A stretch of DNA of 64,000 bases, from NCBI GenBank assembly GCA_018398815.1, contig CM031604.1:50557305-50621304 (forward strand). The letters are read 5' to 3'. The notes beneath the pieces are model-generated. The model searched no databases. It saw only the letters and a program-made list of their open reading frames with translations, and had not been told where the DNA came from. This document shows positions 10,505 through 19,890 of this stretch, piece by piece; within the stretch, counting starts at the first letter, position 1, and each line of letters opens with the position of its first letter. This DNA is from Conus ventricosus. Its lineage: Eukaryota > Mollusca > Gastropoda > Neogastropoda > Conidae. A program made the translations under genes and the position numbers.

Positions 10505-11284
10505 TTCAACAATGCAGCAGTGGAATACCAGGAGGCACTACAAACAAGTGGATACAATTACAAACTACAATACAACCCGGACAACAACACAAATAAAAGC
10601 AAGAAAAATAGGAAAAGAAAAATCATATGGTATAACCCCCCATACGACGGGAAACTCAAAACAAACATAGGGAAAGAATTCTTCAAAATCCTAGCAACTT
10701 CATTTCCAAAAGAGCACAAACTGTCCAAAATATTTAACAAAAACACTGTCAAACTATCGTACTCATGTATGCCCAACCTCAAAAACCTGATTGACGCATC
10801 CAATAAAATGAAAATCAACACAGCAAAGAAGGGTGAAGAAAGGAAATCTTGCAATTGCACGAGAAAGGAGCAGTGCCCACTAAACAATAAATGTCTCCAC
10901 AACAACATTGTATACCAGGCTACTGTAACATCAGAAAATGATAAAGAAACATACATAGGGATCACTGAAAACCACTTCAAAACCAGATATGCAAACCACA
11001 AACAGTCATTCAATAAAGAAAAATATAAAAACCAAACAGAACTGAGCAAATATATCTGGAAACTTAAAGACGCAAAAACAAGCTACAATATATCCTGGAA
11101 AATCATAAAAAGAGCATCACCATACAGCAATGTTTCAAAAAGGTGCAACCTATGTTTAACTGAAAAATGGTTAATACTATGCAAACCACACTTAGCAACT
11201 TTAAACACCAAAACAGAAATAGTAAACAACTGCAGGCATAAATGGAAATCGTTGTTAGTGAACACATCCAAAACAAAAACCTGA
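10505..11284 (+). pseudogene. Penelope-like element ORF, C-terminal part with GIY-YIG endonuclease
   Basis: The frame is open to a TGA at 11282-11284. Early residues include RKIIWYNPPYD and IGKEFFKIL, the region that links the reverse transcriptase to the endonuclease in these elements. A CxC....CPLNNKC zinc-like knuckle leads into the GIY-YIG core (NIVYQATV, then ETYIGITENHFKTRYANHK). Then come ELSKYIWKLKD, RCNLCLTEKW and NNCRHKWKSLL, the usual end of the protein. The enzyme would nick DNA for target-primed reverse transcription. The reverse transcriptase domain is absent, so it is a truncated relic. The last 275 bp of the frame lie in the inverted arm, so its mirror image is found at 10225-10499 on the minus strand. 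Confidence 0.8.
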
Positions 11285-11384
11285 AAGCCCCAAAAAACAC
11301 GTGCAGCCAACCCGCACGTGCTAACAACCGCAAACGTGAGCCCACACGCTATATAACATCGGCGGTGGGCAAACAAAAATCATC

Positions 11385-11421
11385 CTGATGACAGCGCAAC
11401 GCCGCTAGAAACAAATTTGTC
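11385..11421 (+). ncRNA. Hammerhead-ribozyme-like core, right arm
   Basis: CTGATGA is followed by a 4-bp helix II (AGCG/CGCT, loop CAACGC) and GAA. Next comes ACAAATTTGT, which is self-complementary and can serve as helix III in a dimer, ending GTC as the cleavage triplet. Downstream GAGTTTT can pair with upstream AAAATC..C as helix I, with bulges. Hammerheads with very short helix III are known from Penelope-like elements. The 10.1/11.1 closing pair is C-A, not the usual G-C, which may weaken activity. Confidence 0.5.
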
Positions 11422-11467
11422 GAGTTTTAACCTTGAGTTTTAACCTTCCTTTTAACATCATTGACAA

Positions 11468-11611
11468 ATGTTGCTCCCCAAGGGGTCGAGCACTTTTAAA
11501 ATCATTTTAGGCTCTTTGATTATATTCATCTATATATATATATATATATATCAGTATATTTAAAATGCCTAAAACAATTTTTTAAGTGCTCAACCCCTTG
11601 AGGAGCAACAT
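11468..11611. repeat. Palindromic insertion with ATGTTGCTCC ends
   Basis: It begins ATGTTGCTCCCCAAGGGGTC and ends in the inverted form ending GGAGCAACAT. Arms are about 46 bp and the centre holds a TA run (11531-11551). It abuts the Penelope-like insert on the left and another palindrome on the right. Coding potential nil. Confidence 0.75.
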
Positions 11612-11612
11612 C

Positions 11613-11761
11613 AGTTAAAACGAGTTAAAAGAGGAATCTTAAAACTATCTACAAATTTGTTTCGAGCGTGTTGCGCGCTGTCATCAGGATCCCGATGACA
11701 GCGCGCAACACGCTCGAAACAAATTTGTAGATAGTTTTAAGATTCCTCTTTTAACTCGTTT

Positions 11762-11766
<5 letters not shown>
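11613..11766. repeat. Near-perfect 154-bp palindrome
   Basis: Arms of about 77 bp run from AGTTAAAACGAG (11613) to CTCGTTTTAACT (11766), centred near 11690. Each arm contains the CAAATTTG and hammerhead-like motif also found in the Penelope-like insert. It is the third of three abutting palindromes in the AT microsatellite. Confidence 0.85.
11650..11687 (-). ncRNA. Hammerhead-ribozyme-like core in 154-bp palindrome
   Basis: On the minus strand: CTGATGA, helix AGCG/CGCT with loop CGCAACA, GAA, self-complementary ACAAATTTGT, then A as cleavage base. The plus-strand arm has CCGATGA instead of CTGATGA, so only one strand keeps the core. Confidence 0.45.

Positions 11767-11836
<70 letters not shown>
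11767..11836. repeat. (AT)n microsatellite, right part
   Basis: About 68 bp of AT, directly before the point where homology to Tigger-like copy 1 resumes (AACAATTCCACAATGCAGG). Confidence 0.95.
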
Positions 11837-11840
<4 letters not shown>

Positions 11841-11973
11841 AACAATTCCACAATGCAGGTCACAGGAACTGGCGGGACAGGATGTAGGCCCTTTGATGTC
11901 GCCTAAGAGATGGATATCCGGATGTAAGCTAGACAAAACGCAGGCGCTTGATTACGAGAGGTGTTTGAACTCT

Positions 11974-12004
<31 letters not shown>

Positions 12005-12080
12005 CCCCCACCCCCTGTTTCTCTCTTCACGCCAGTGCATGTTCAATGCAAGGCAAGGCTTTGCACAATGTAAAGTGAAG

Positions 12081-12348
12081 ATGGCTGACAAACACAAAAG
12101 ACAAGCAATTTCGCTGAATCGAAAAATCGAAATTTTGGATGCTGTGGAGAGAAACCCGAAAAAGAAAAAGACGTTGATTGCTGAAGAATTTCAGATTCCT
12201 CTTGCTACTCTGTGCAACATTGTAAAACAAAGGGACAAATACAAAAATCAGTTCTTGGGCAGTACAATTGACCCGCAGCTACAGCAAAAGAATAGGAAGG
12301 CGAAACATGAGGACATTGACAACTTCTGCAATGGTTTGTCCAAGCGAG
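12081..12348 (+). pseudogene. Tigger/CENP-B-like transposase N-terminal fragment, copy 2
   Basis: The frame starts MADKHKRQAISLNRKIEILD and continues intact through IAEEFQIPLATLCNIVKQRD, a CENP-B-type helix-turn-helix that would bind element ends. It extends to HEDIDN, where a small deletion relative to copy 1 shifts the second helix-turn-helix out of frame. A donor-like GCGAG|GTATGT ends the segment at 12348, exactly as in copy 1. No catalytic DDE domain follows before the right end at 13875. This better-preserved copy shows that the copy 1 frameshift is a later change. Confidence 0.75.
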
Positions 12349-12377
12349 GTATGTTATGTTACTGTCTCCACTCCCTC

Positions 12378-12410
<33 letters not shown>

Positions 12411-13012
12411 ACGCACACACTCTTTCTCCCCCACTCTCCATCACTCCCCCCCTCCCCCCCCCCCCCCCCCTCTCTCTTTCTCACACACACACACACTCTT
12501 TCTCCCCCCTCTCTCCATCACTCCCTCCCTCTCTCTCTGTCTTTGTTTCTCGTGCATGTGCACGTATGCGAGAAGCTTGATAAATAATCAAGGAATCACG
12601 TGCTATGTTCGTATTCATTCGTCAATTTCACATTTGACGAGCATCAATATATAATAGCCTACAACTTATGAGAACCTGTTAACTCCAACTCAGAATATCG
12701 CTGAGCGCTGTGAAATACTGCTCGTAAATACTTGTGTGGGTGCGCGTGCGCGTGTACACACACGCACACACACATACACTCTCTCTCTCTTTCAAGCTTT
12801 CATGTTCTGTTCCGATGACAAATTATAAAACAGTACCTACCTGAATTTCAAGACGATTCTCTCTACACAAGGCTTGAAATAAATCTTCTGTAGTATGTGA
12901 TATAGTAAGCTTATTGTCTCTGATGCAATCCCCAGATACAACATATGGTAACATTTATATGCATTCTTGTTAAAATTAAGAATATATACATGTACTTGCA
13001 TATTTGTAAGCA

Positions 13013-13054
<42 letters not shown>

Positions 13055-13410
13055 ATCATGGATGTCCGTCGCAAAGCGACGATGACGTCAGTGGCGCCTT
13101 TGGTGTGATATGGCTTATGTTTAAAACACCTTTTGGACTGAGGACTCGTCCGAGAGTAAGTGATTCATTTATTTATAGGTGCATTTGTTAATATTGGGAA
13201 ATTTCCTTACGATTATGTTGACTTTAACTATTTACCGTTGCGTTCTAAAAATCTCTCTCTCTCTCTGTCTGTCTCTCTCTCTCTCTCCACACCACATCAT
13301 ACACGCACGAAAATGTTGATCCCTCTTTCTCTATGTCATGACGGCCAATGGCTCCAAGAATAAATCTATGCTCTCCTTTGTCGCATTTTTACTCGTCTAT
13401 CGTGTTTATG

Positions 13411-13478
<68 letters not shown>

Positions 13479-13480
13479 TG
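12378..13480. repeat. CT, CA and GT microsatellites and poly-C in Tigger-like copy 2
   Basis: (CT)n at 12380-12410, C-rich run at 12450-12470, (CA)n at 13015-13052, (CT)n at 13251-13287 and (GT)n at 13416-13475. A poly-C run at 11975-12002 precedes the transposase. Lengths differ from copy 1, as expected for microsatellites. Confidence 0.9.
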
Positions 13481-13870
13481 CGTGTGTGTGTGAGAGAGAG
13501 GGAGAGAAAGTGATAAGAAAAAGAAAACACACTTGAAGTTTTATGTCACAGGCCAAAGTTTACTTGCGAAATCAAACCAAAGAACCTCTCTCGACTCTTT
13601 TTGTCTCTCTCTCTGTATGTGTGTGTCTCAATCTCTGTCTGTCTGTCTCTCTCTCTCCCTCTCTTTCTAACAGACGTACACACACTAACAATTACAGAAA
13701 CGTGCAAGAAAAAGAGAACCAAAGCAAAAACAAACAAAAACTCGGATATTAGGAACACTCTAACAAGGTTTTTTTTTTAGAACTCTCGATTATAAGAAAC
13801 CTCGGCTGTAAGAAAACTCGGTTATAAGAAACAAACAAAAATTCCCCTCAACTTTCTTATAACCGGATTC

Positions 13871-13972
<102 letters not shown>

Positions 13973-13974
13973 CT

Positions 13975-14548
13975 CGTTATGTGTGTCTGTCTGATGCTTA
14001 TATAAAGCCACATTTTTCAGCCGATCGCCACCAAATTTGGTATCAAGCATCCTTGGCATCCTGGCAAGGTCATGGGCTGGTCGGCCTTCACTTGACGCAT
14101 TGCGTCTTGACGCAATTTGCGTCGACAGACACAAAACTGGAAATCAGGAGAGAAGGAAATGTTCCATCGACGGCCACGGCCGTGTTTCTGAATCGATTTC
14201 CTCCGTATTTGCTGGCAGCCTTTGGCCCTTACCCCTACAGCTTATGCAGTAGATTCGAAATCGTCATAGGCAAAGGTCAAGGTCACAAGGACCCCGAAAG
14301 GTCAACACAAAAGTGTTTATAACTCGCGTCTTTATTATCCAATGTCAATACAATTCAACACAACTGTGCACAACTATAAGATCCACCGATAATATACGTT
14401 TGTCAACACAAAAGTGTTTATAACTCGCGTCTTTATTATCCAATGTCAATACAATTCAACACAACTGTGCACAACTATAAGATCCACCGATAATATACGT
14501 TTCAAAGTCCAAGATTAAAGGTCAAGGTCACAAGTGCGACTTTAGTAA
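13975..14548. repeat. Interspersed repeat with CAAAGGTCAAGGTCAC motif and a 101-bp tandem duplication
   Basis: The sequence resembles 18706-18930 over about 150 bp in the same orientation (gatttcctcc, ggtcaaggtcac, aactcgcgtctttatta). A 101-bp unit is duplicated at 14301-14401 and 14402-14502 almost exactly. Elements with CAAGGTCA and ACCAAATTTGGT words seem common in mollusc genomes. No coding frame. Confidence 0.65.
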
Positions 14549-14760
14549 TGTATTAAGTAGTCTGCAATCTAAGGGAAGTAATGATTTGTTTACATTATTA
14601 CTATCATGGGGAGAGTAACCTCCCTTGAAGGTTTCTAAGAGATGGATCACCAACGGCTCCATTAAAAGACATCAAACTGTTTAACGCAGTGTTTATCACA
14701 TTTATCAGTGCGACTGATCAGGATGAACAACATGCAATAATAACCAAAACGGTTACTACA
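14549..14760 (+). mobile_element. Putative solo-like LTR, plus orientation
   Basis: The segment starts TGTATTAAG and ends TTACTACA, giving short inverted TGTA...TACA ends like gypsy LTRs. It is directly followed, after 6 bp, by a primer-binding-site-like sequence. No second copy of this LTR is seen in the window. The left boundary is inferred from the TG start alone. Confidence 0.45.
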
Positions 14761-14766
14761 TTATAT

Positions 14767-14786
14767 TGGCGTCGAGGATGGGATTC
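14767..14786 (+). promoter_or_regulatory. tRNA primer-binding site of an LTR retrotransposon
   Basis: TGGCGTCGAGGATGGGATTC starts with TGG (complement of tRNA CCA). Its complement ends ...GAATCCC...GCCA, as in a tRNA T-loop, T-stem and acceptor. It is on the plus strand, opposite to the adjoining gypsy genes. Confidence 0.55.
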
Positions 14787-17620
14787 TTCAGGAGTACAGC
14801 ATCACCTACGGTTATGGATGAAGGCTTGATGTATGTCTTATCGTCAGCGTAGCGCTTCATATTTGCTTTTTGCTGTGCATCTCTGACGCGCATTTCCTGG
14901 TCAGCATCATGGTATTGTGCTGGGAGTTGAGGTAGTTTGGTCTTCAGGTTGCGATTAAAGAGGGCGGTTGCAGGGGGAACACCGGTGCTGCAGTGAGGGG
15001 TAGTGCGGTAGTCAAGTAGAAATTTGTACATTTCCTGCTGGAAGTTGGGAAGGATGGATGATTTGATGACTTTCTTGATGGTACACATGAAACGTTCAGT
15101 CACTGCGTTTGCATGGGCCACAGGGGGGTGATTTTGCGATGCTTGATGCCCATGTGTTGGCAGTATTGAGCAAACTGATGGGAATTGAAGGGCGGTCCAC
15201 TGTCAGTTTTGAGACTTTCCGGATTCCGAATTCAGTGAAGATTTTGTCCAGACGTGGAATGAGGGTGTTCGCTGATGTTGAATCGAGCACGTCGACAATG
15301 GGGTACCTGGAATACTCATCGGTAACGACAAGAATGTATTTGCCATTGGGAAGATGTCCGAAATCATAGGAAAGTTCGGTCCATGGTGCGCTGGGTAGAT
15401 CAGACATCTGGAGTGGTTCACGTGTCGCTTTCGGTGTTGCCACTGACAGGTCATGCAGTTTTTAACTGTACGCTCAACGAGGAAAGTTCGGTCCATGGTG
15501 CGCTGGGTAGATCAGACATCTGGAGTGGTTCACGTGTCGCTTTCGGTGTTGCCACTGACAGGTCATGCAGTTTTTAACTGTACGCTCAACGAGAGGTTGC
15601 ATGCCTTTGAACCAAACTATCTCACGCAGAAGTGCGGTTGTCTTGATAACGCCTTGATGTCCAGTGTGTGCGATGTTCACAGCTTTCTGGTGTAGCGAGG
15701 CAGGTAGGACGATCTGGCGGTTTTTCAGAATGATACGCGAGTCATGAGCAAGTGACAATTCTGCACGGGAAACGTAGAGACTATGGAATGTTTGTGTGTC
15801 CACTTCTTGTCCTTTGTTGTACCACTGATTGGAGAGTATTGCTTCAATCACAGCATTCAGCGTGGTGTCTTTCGCTGTTTCATCAGCAACTTCATCGATG
15901 GTCATTGCTTTCGGTGTTGAAGTGGTAAAAATGTAGTGCAGATATTCTTCGGCGTCTTTTCCTTGGTCTGTGCCGGAAGATTGATGGACTGGATGTCGGC
16001 TCAGATAATCTGCAGGATTATCAACACCAGGGCGGTACACTACTGTCATTTCATATGACTGCAGTCGCATAACCCAGCGTTCAATACGAGCAGACAGTTG
16101 AGCCCGTGACACCAAGGGCTTGTGATCTGTGTGGACCGTGAATGGGGCGCCAAAAATGAAAATGTGGTAGTATTCGCAAGACCACACGATAGCGAAAGCT
16201 TCTCGTTCAGTTTGAGAGTATCTTTGTTCTGTGGGTGAAAGAGCTGTGCTTGCGAATTGGACGATTCGACCTTCTTGGGTAAGAATAGCTGATACTCCCA
16301 CTGGACTCGCATCTGTGTATATGTCAGTGGACTTCTTTGGGTCGAAATACGCAAGAGTTGTTGCATTACTTAGGGCTTTTCTCAACTTGGTCAGTGCTTT
16401 ATCATGTTTTGATGTCCATGACCAAGGAGTGCCTTTCTTGGTAAGTTGTCGCAGGTCGTGTGTCAATGAGGCATAGTTGGAAATGTGGCGGGAACCACAA
16501 AAGTTCATCATGCCCAGGAGGCTTCGGATTTCGGTTGCATTGGTGGGCGTTGGAAGATCAAGGATGTCCTTGAGCTTGTCTTGACTAGGTTTGATGCCGT
16601 CTTCACCGAAGATGATTCCAAGAAATTCCAGCGATTTCTTGTTGAACTCACACTTGTCACTATGAAGTGTCAGCCCTTTCAGTTTGAGTCTCTCAAACAA
16701 GTTGCGGAGGTTGGTGTCATAGTCTGTCTGTGACGTACCAAAACACAGAATGTCGTCGCTGATGTTGACAACTCCCGGGAGGCCTGAAAGTGCTTGGCGG
16801 ATTGATTCTTGGAAGATCTCGCTGGCTGAATTTACACAGAAAAACAGACGACGGTATCGGTAGAGACCGAGGTGAGTGGCAAACGTGGTGATGGAGCGAG
16901 AATCTTTGTCCAGTTTCAGCTGATGTTGCCTTGATTCAGGTCCAGCTTGCTGAATACTCGTGCTCCAGAAAGCATAGTCTTCAGCTCGTCGAGAGTTGGG
17001 GTTGAGTGACGTTCACGTCGGATGGCACGGTTTGCAGCTCTCATGTCCACACAAACACGTACCTTCCCAGGTTGTTTGGATTTGGGTACGACAACCCACT
17101 GGAGATACCCATGGAGTTGGTCCGCTTGCTTTTTCAGTGATTCCCAGTTCTTCGTCTTTCTTCAGCTGTTCTTCTATGTCCTTGCGCACATGGAATGGAA
17201 CACGTCGGTATGGTTGAGCAATTGGTTGAACTTCAGGATCAATATGGAGATGGACTGGTTTGCTTTTCAAACAACCAAGACCGGTGAATAGTTCAGGGTA
17301 CTCTTCTCTCAATTGTTCATGTACTGATTTGACATGGTTGATGGTGGTCAATAGCTTGAGATCTTGACACGTTTTCCAGGAGAGAATCGGTCGCTCATTG
17401 CCGGATACTACAAACATGGTAGCAGTAACACTGGCGTTTTCACAATTTAGTACAGCATTGAATGCACCAAGTACTGGGATTGAACTTTTGCTGCCATACG
17501 CTGTCACTCGCTTGTTGGAAGGCTGTAGCTTTGGTTTCGGCTTGAGTTCGTTGCAATGTTGTTCAGACAGCAGATTGATGGAAGCACCGGAATCTGCTAG
17601 GAATGAAAAAAACATGTCCA
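14787..17620 (-). pseudogene. gypsy pol: protease, reverse transcriptase, RNase H, integrase
   Basis: Protease is seen at about 17560-17605 (FLADSGASINLL, catalytic DSG). Reverse transcriptase follows with EEQLKKDEELGITEKA and, near 16745, NISDDILCFG, which holds the catalytic Asp pair. Then come the connection and RNase H (TDASPVGVSAILTQEG, TEREAFAIVW, DHKPL). Integrase shows the HHCC zinc-binding part (GHQGVIKT, KNCMTCQWQHRKRH), the first Asp region (YDFGHLPNGKYILVVTDEYS) and NAVTERF with the catalytic Glu. Frames change near 17050, at the RT middle and in the integrase, so no full polyprotein is made. A 112-bp duplication disrupts the integrase. Confidence 0.85.
15369..15592. repeat. Exact 112-bp tandem duplication in gypsy integrase
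   Basis: Copies at 15369-15480 and 15481-15592 are identical by eye. Being 112 bp, it shifts the integrase frame between the zinc-binding part and the catalytic core. Confidence 0.85.
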
Positions 17621-18624
17621 TTGATAGAAACGCTAAAATGAGGAAGTTCACCGGATTGATGTGTTGTGAAGACGTATTCAATATCATCAGGATCGGTAGA
17701 CTGATCAACGATAGCGTTGGCTTCATCTTCATCACTGCTGTCGTTGATTTGATGAATGTGTGATTTTCTTGATTTCTTCTTCGAGCTGAAATGTTTTGGT
17801 TTCTTGGACAAGGCTTTTGTTGATGATGATGAAGATGTGGCACTGGTATTTGAGCGGCATACTGATGCAAAGTGGTGTAGTTTTGAACACTTGTTGCATC
17901 GCTTGTTGTATGCTGGACAGGAGCGTTGTCCACCAGGATGAGGCCATTCTCCACCACAATTGCGACAAGTGGTTGGTTGTTGCGGTTGTCGACTACGTTA
18001 ATGGCTACGAGGTCGTGCCTTGTGCGAAACATGGTATACCTCTGCTGGCGCAGTCATTGCTTTAGATTGCTTTGATGTAAGTTCTAGCGTGCGCGCATAC
18101 GTCAGCAAATCTTTCAGAGTCATGTTGGGGCTTCCTAGTCCTTTTTCACGTACCTTTTGGCATTGGCAGCCTGTGATGAATTGAGATTTTATCTCAGCAT
18201 CTGCATCATTGAAGTTACATGTTGTTGCTAGTTGTTTCAATTCCCCGTAAAAATCGTCAATATCACCTTTCTGGTAGCTATGCCGGAATATGTATTTCTG
18301 AAATTTTATATTTGTTTGAGGATTGAAATGTTCGGTGATGGCAGAAACAAGCGTTTGAAAATGGGTTTCGCCACCAGCAGGACGAGTTTGTTCGTTCGTG
18401 AAGGTGTCCACAATATCATTGAGTTCATCACCAGCATAGGTGAGTAGAGGTGCTTTCTGACGTTGGTCATCTTCAATATTGTAGGCAAGGAAGAGATACT
18501 TCAGCCTTGATACCCATTGTTGCCATCGAGTTGCCCTTGCTTCTGAAGAACAGTCGAATGGAGGATACGTGGGAAGTGCAGCAGCCATTTGGAAGTCGAC
18601 TCGATCGATCGTACTTACCAACAC
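17563..18624 (-). pseudogene. gypsy gag (capsid and zinc-knuckle nucleocapsid)
   Basis: The capsid-like part starts near 18624 with FQMAAALPTYPPFDCSSEA and includes WQQWVSRLKYLF and DDFYGELKQLAT, typical of metazoan gypsy gag. It reads to a TAA near 18000. The same frame continues after that stop with the zinc-binding part CRNCGGEWPHP..CPAYNKRCNKCSKLHHFASVC and a Lys/Ser-rich tail to about 17563. Gag packages the RNA in cytoplasmic particles. The single in-frame TAA between capsid and nucleocapsid is either a degenerative change or, less likely, a readthrough point. Confidence 0.75.
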
Positions 18625-18705
18625 AACAAATCATCAACGATCGTTCTTTTGGTTCATTTCTTCGTCCGTCGTCGCCTTGGGAGAGAAGTAAATCTTCACT
18701 CGCCA

Positions 18706-18944
18706 ACCACAGCTGCGTTTCTCAACCGATTTCCTCCAAATTTGCTGGTGCCTTTGGCCTTTACCTCTTCAGCTTATGCAGCAGATTCAAATTCGCCATA
18801 GCCAAAGGTCAAGGTCACAGGGACCCGAAAGGTCGACACAAAAGTGTCAATAACTCGCGTCTTTATTATTCAATGTCAATGAAATTTCACACAAACGTGC
18901 ACAAGTATAAGGTCCACCCATGAGAACTGTGGCCGTGTAGAAGG

Positions 18945-19006
<62 letters not shown>

Positions 19007-19602
19007 TAGATTTCCCCATCTTCCCCCTCTCCCCTCCTTCCTCTCCCACCCCCTCCCTCCCCTCCCCCCACTCAGTGCCGCGTGAAGTGAAAGCATTGTA
19101 ATTTTTGTGTCCCTGGTGGCTCACATCGCTAAGCTCACTTTACTTACTATAGGCAGAAATCGATTTTTCAAACATCTAATTTTGCTGCGTTCTAGAAACA
19201 GTGCTAGCCAAAAGTGATTAGCCCATGACACTCCCAGGGTGCCGAGGATGTTTTGTGCCAGATTTGGTGTTGATCGGTTGAGAACTGAATTCAGTTAGAA
19301 GAGTGGAGCTCTCCGATTTTTTAAATATTTGATTTTGCTGCGCCCTAGAAACGGTGCCGCCCAAAACTAAATAGCCCATGACACACCCAGGATGCCAAGG
19401 ATGCTTTGTGCCAAATTTGGTGTCGATCGGTTGAGAACTATGGCTCCGATGTTTTGAATATTTACTTTTTCTGCGCCCTAGAAACGGTGCCGCCCAAAAC
19501 TAAATAGCCCATGACCTTTCCGGGGTGCTAAGGATGCTTGATACCAAATTTGGTGTCGATCGGTTGAGAACTGTTGGCCGTGCATAAGGAAAACACACAC
19601 AC

Positions 19603-19648
<46 letters not shown>

Positions 19649-19650
19649 AT
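18706..19650. repeat. Interspersed repeat cluster with GATCGGTTGAGAACT units and CA microsatellites
   Basis: 18706-18930 matches part of 13975-14548. (CA)n lies at 18949-19005. From about 19175 to 19580 three diverged units of roughly 135-155 bp repeat the words CTAGAAACGGTGCCGCC, AGCCCATGAC, ATTTGGTGTCGATCGGTTGA. A second (CA)n follows at 19594-19645. Both CA tracts follow the same word, GAGAACTG(T)TGGCCGTG, so the microsatellite is probably part of the repeat family. Non-coding. Confidence 0.65.
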
Positions 19651-19729
19651 TTCGAAAATATATAAGATGCATGGGTGGTAGCGAGGTGCGGGAGTGGGTG
19701 GTGGGTGGTGAGTGGGAGTCATTCTGGTG

Positions 19730-19890
19730 GTGTGTCAGAATAACTCCCCTGGAGTCAAACTGACACACACAGGGAGTTAATTTTTTATATTCTAGTTTAA
19801 CTCCCGGGGAGTTAAAATTTACTTATGAACAGTTTAACTCCCTGGGAGTCAAACCATTCGGGAGTTAAAACTTTTCGTTACACAGGGAAG
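19730..19890. repeat. Repeat rich in GGGAGTTAAA palindromes, copy B (inverted)
   Basis: It ends AAAACTTTTCGTTACAC, the inverse of the start of copy A at 8886. Palindromic blocks of AACTCCC/GGGAGTT match closely over about 105 bp. Confidence 0.65.

Larger units (their letters stand above)
10041..11467 (+). mobile_element. Penelope-like retroelement fragment with long inverted arms
   Basis: Arms at 10041-10499 and 11010-11467 are inverted copies of about 457 bp, flanking a unique centre of about 510 bp. The right arm and centre encode the C-terminal GIY-YIG endonuclease region typical of Penelope-like elements (10505-11284). Such elements often carry a 5' inverted extension of their terminal repeat, which fits the layout. 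The reverse transcriptase is missing, so this copy is 5'-truncated. Each arm carries a hammerhead-like core. Confidence 0.75.
14784..18704 (-). mobile_element. Ty3/gypsy LTR retrotransposon, decayed internal region
   Basis: Gene order on the minus strand is gag (18624-17563), protease, reverse transcriptase, RNase H and integrase (to 14787). This order defines the Ty3/gypsy superfamily. A possible primer site starts TGGCGAGTGAAGA at 18704. No matching pair of LTRs flanks it; an interspersed repeat starts at 18706, and a plus-strand LTR plus primer site abuts the integrase end. Frameshifts, an in-frame stop and a 112-bp duplication show that it is inactive. It lies in an intron of the TSP1 gene, in the same orientation. 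Confidence 0.85.

Noticed and set aside
15109..15369. Plus-strand frames in the gypsy region
   Set aside because: They are antisense shadows of the minus-strand integrase and RNase H.
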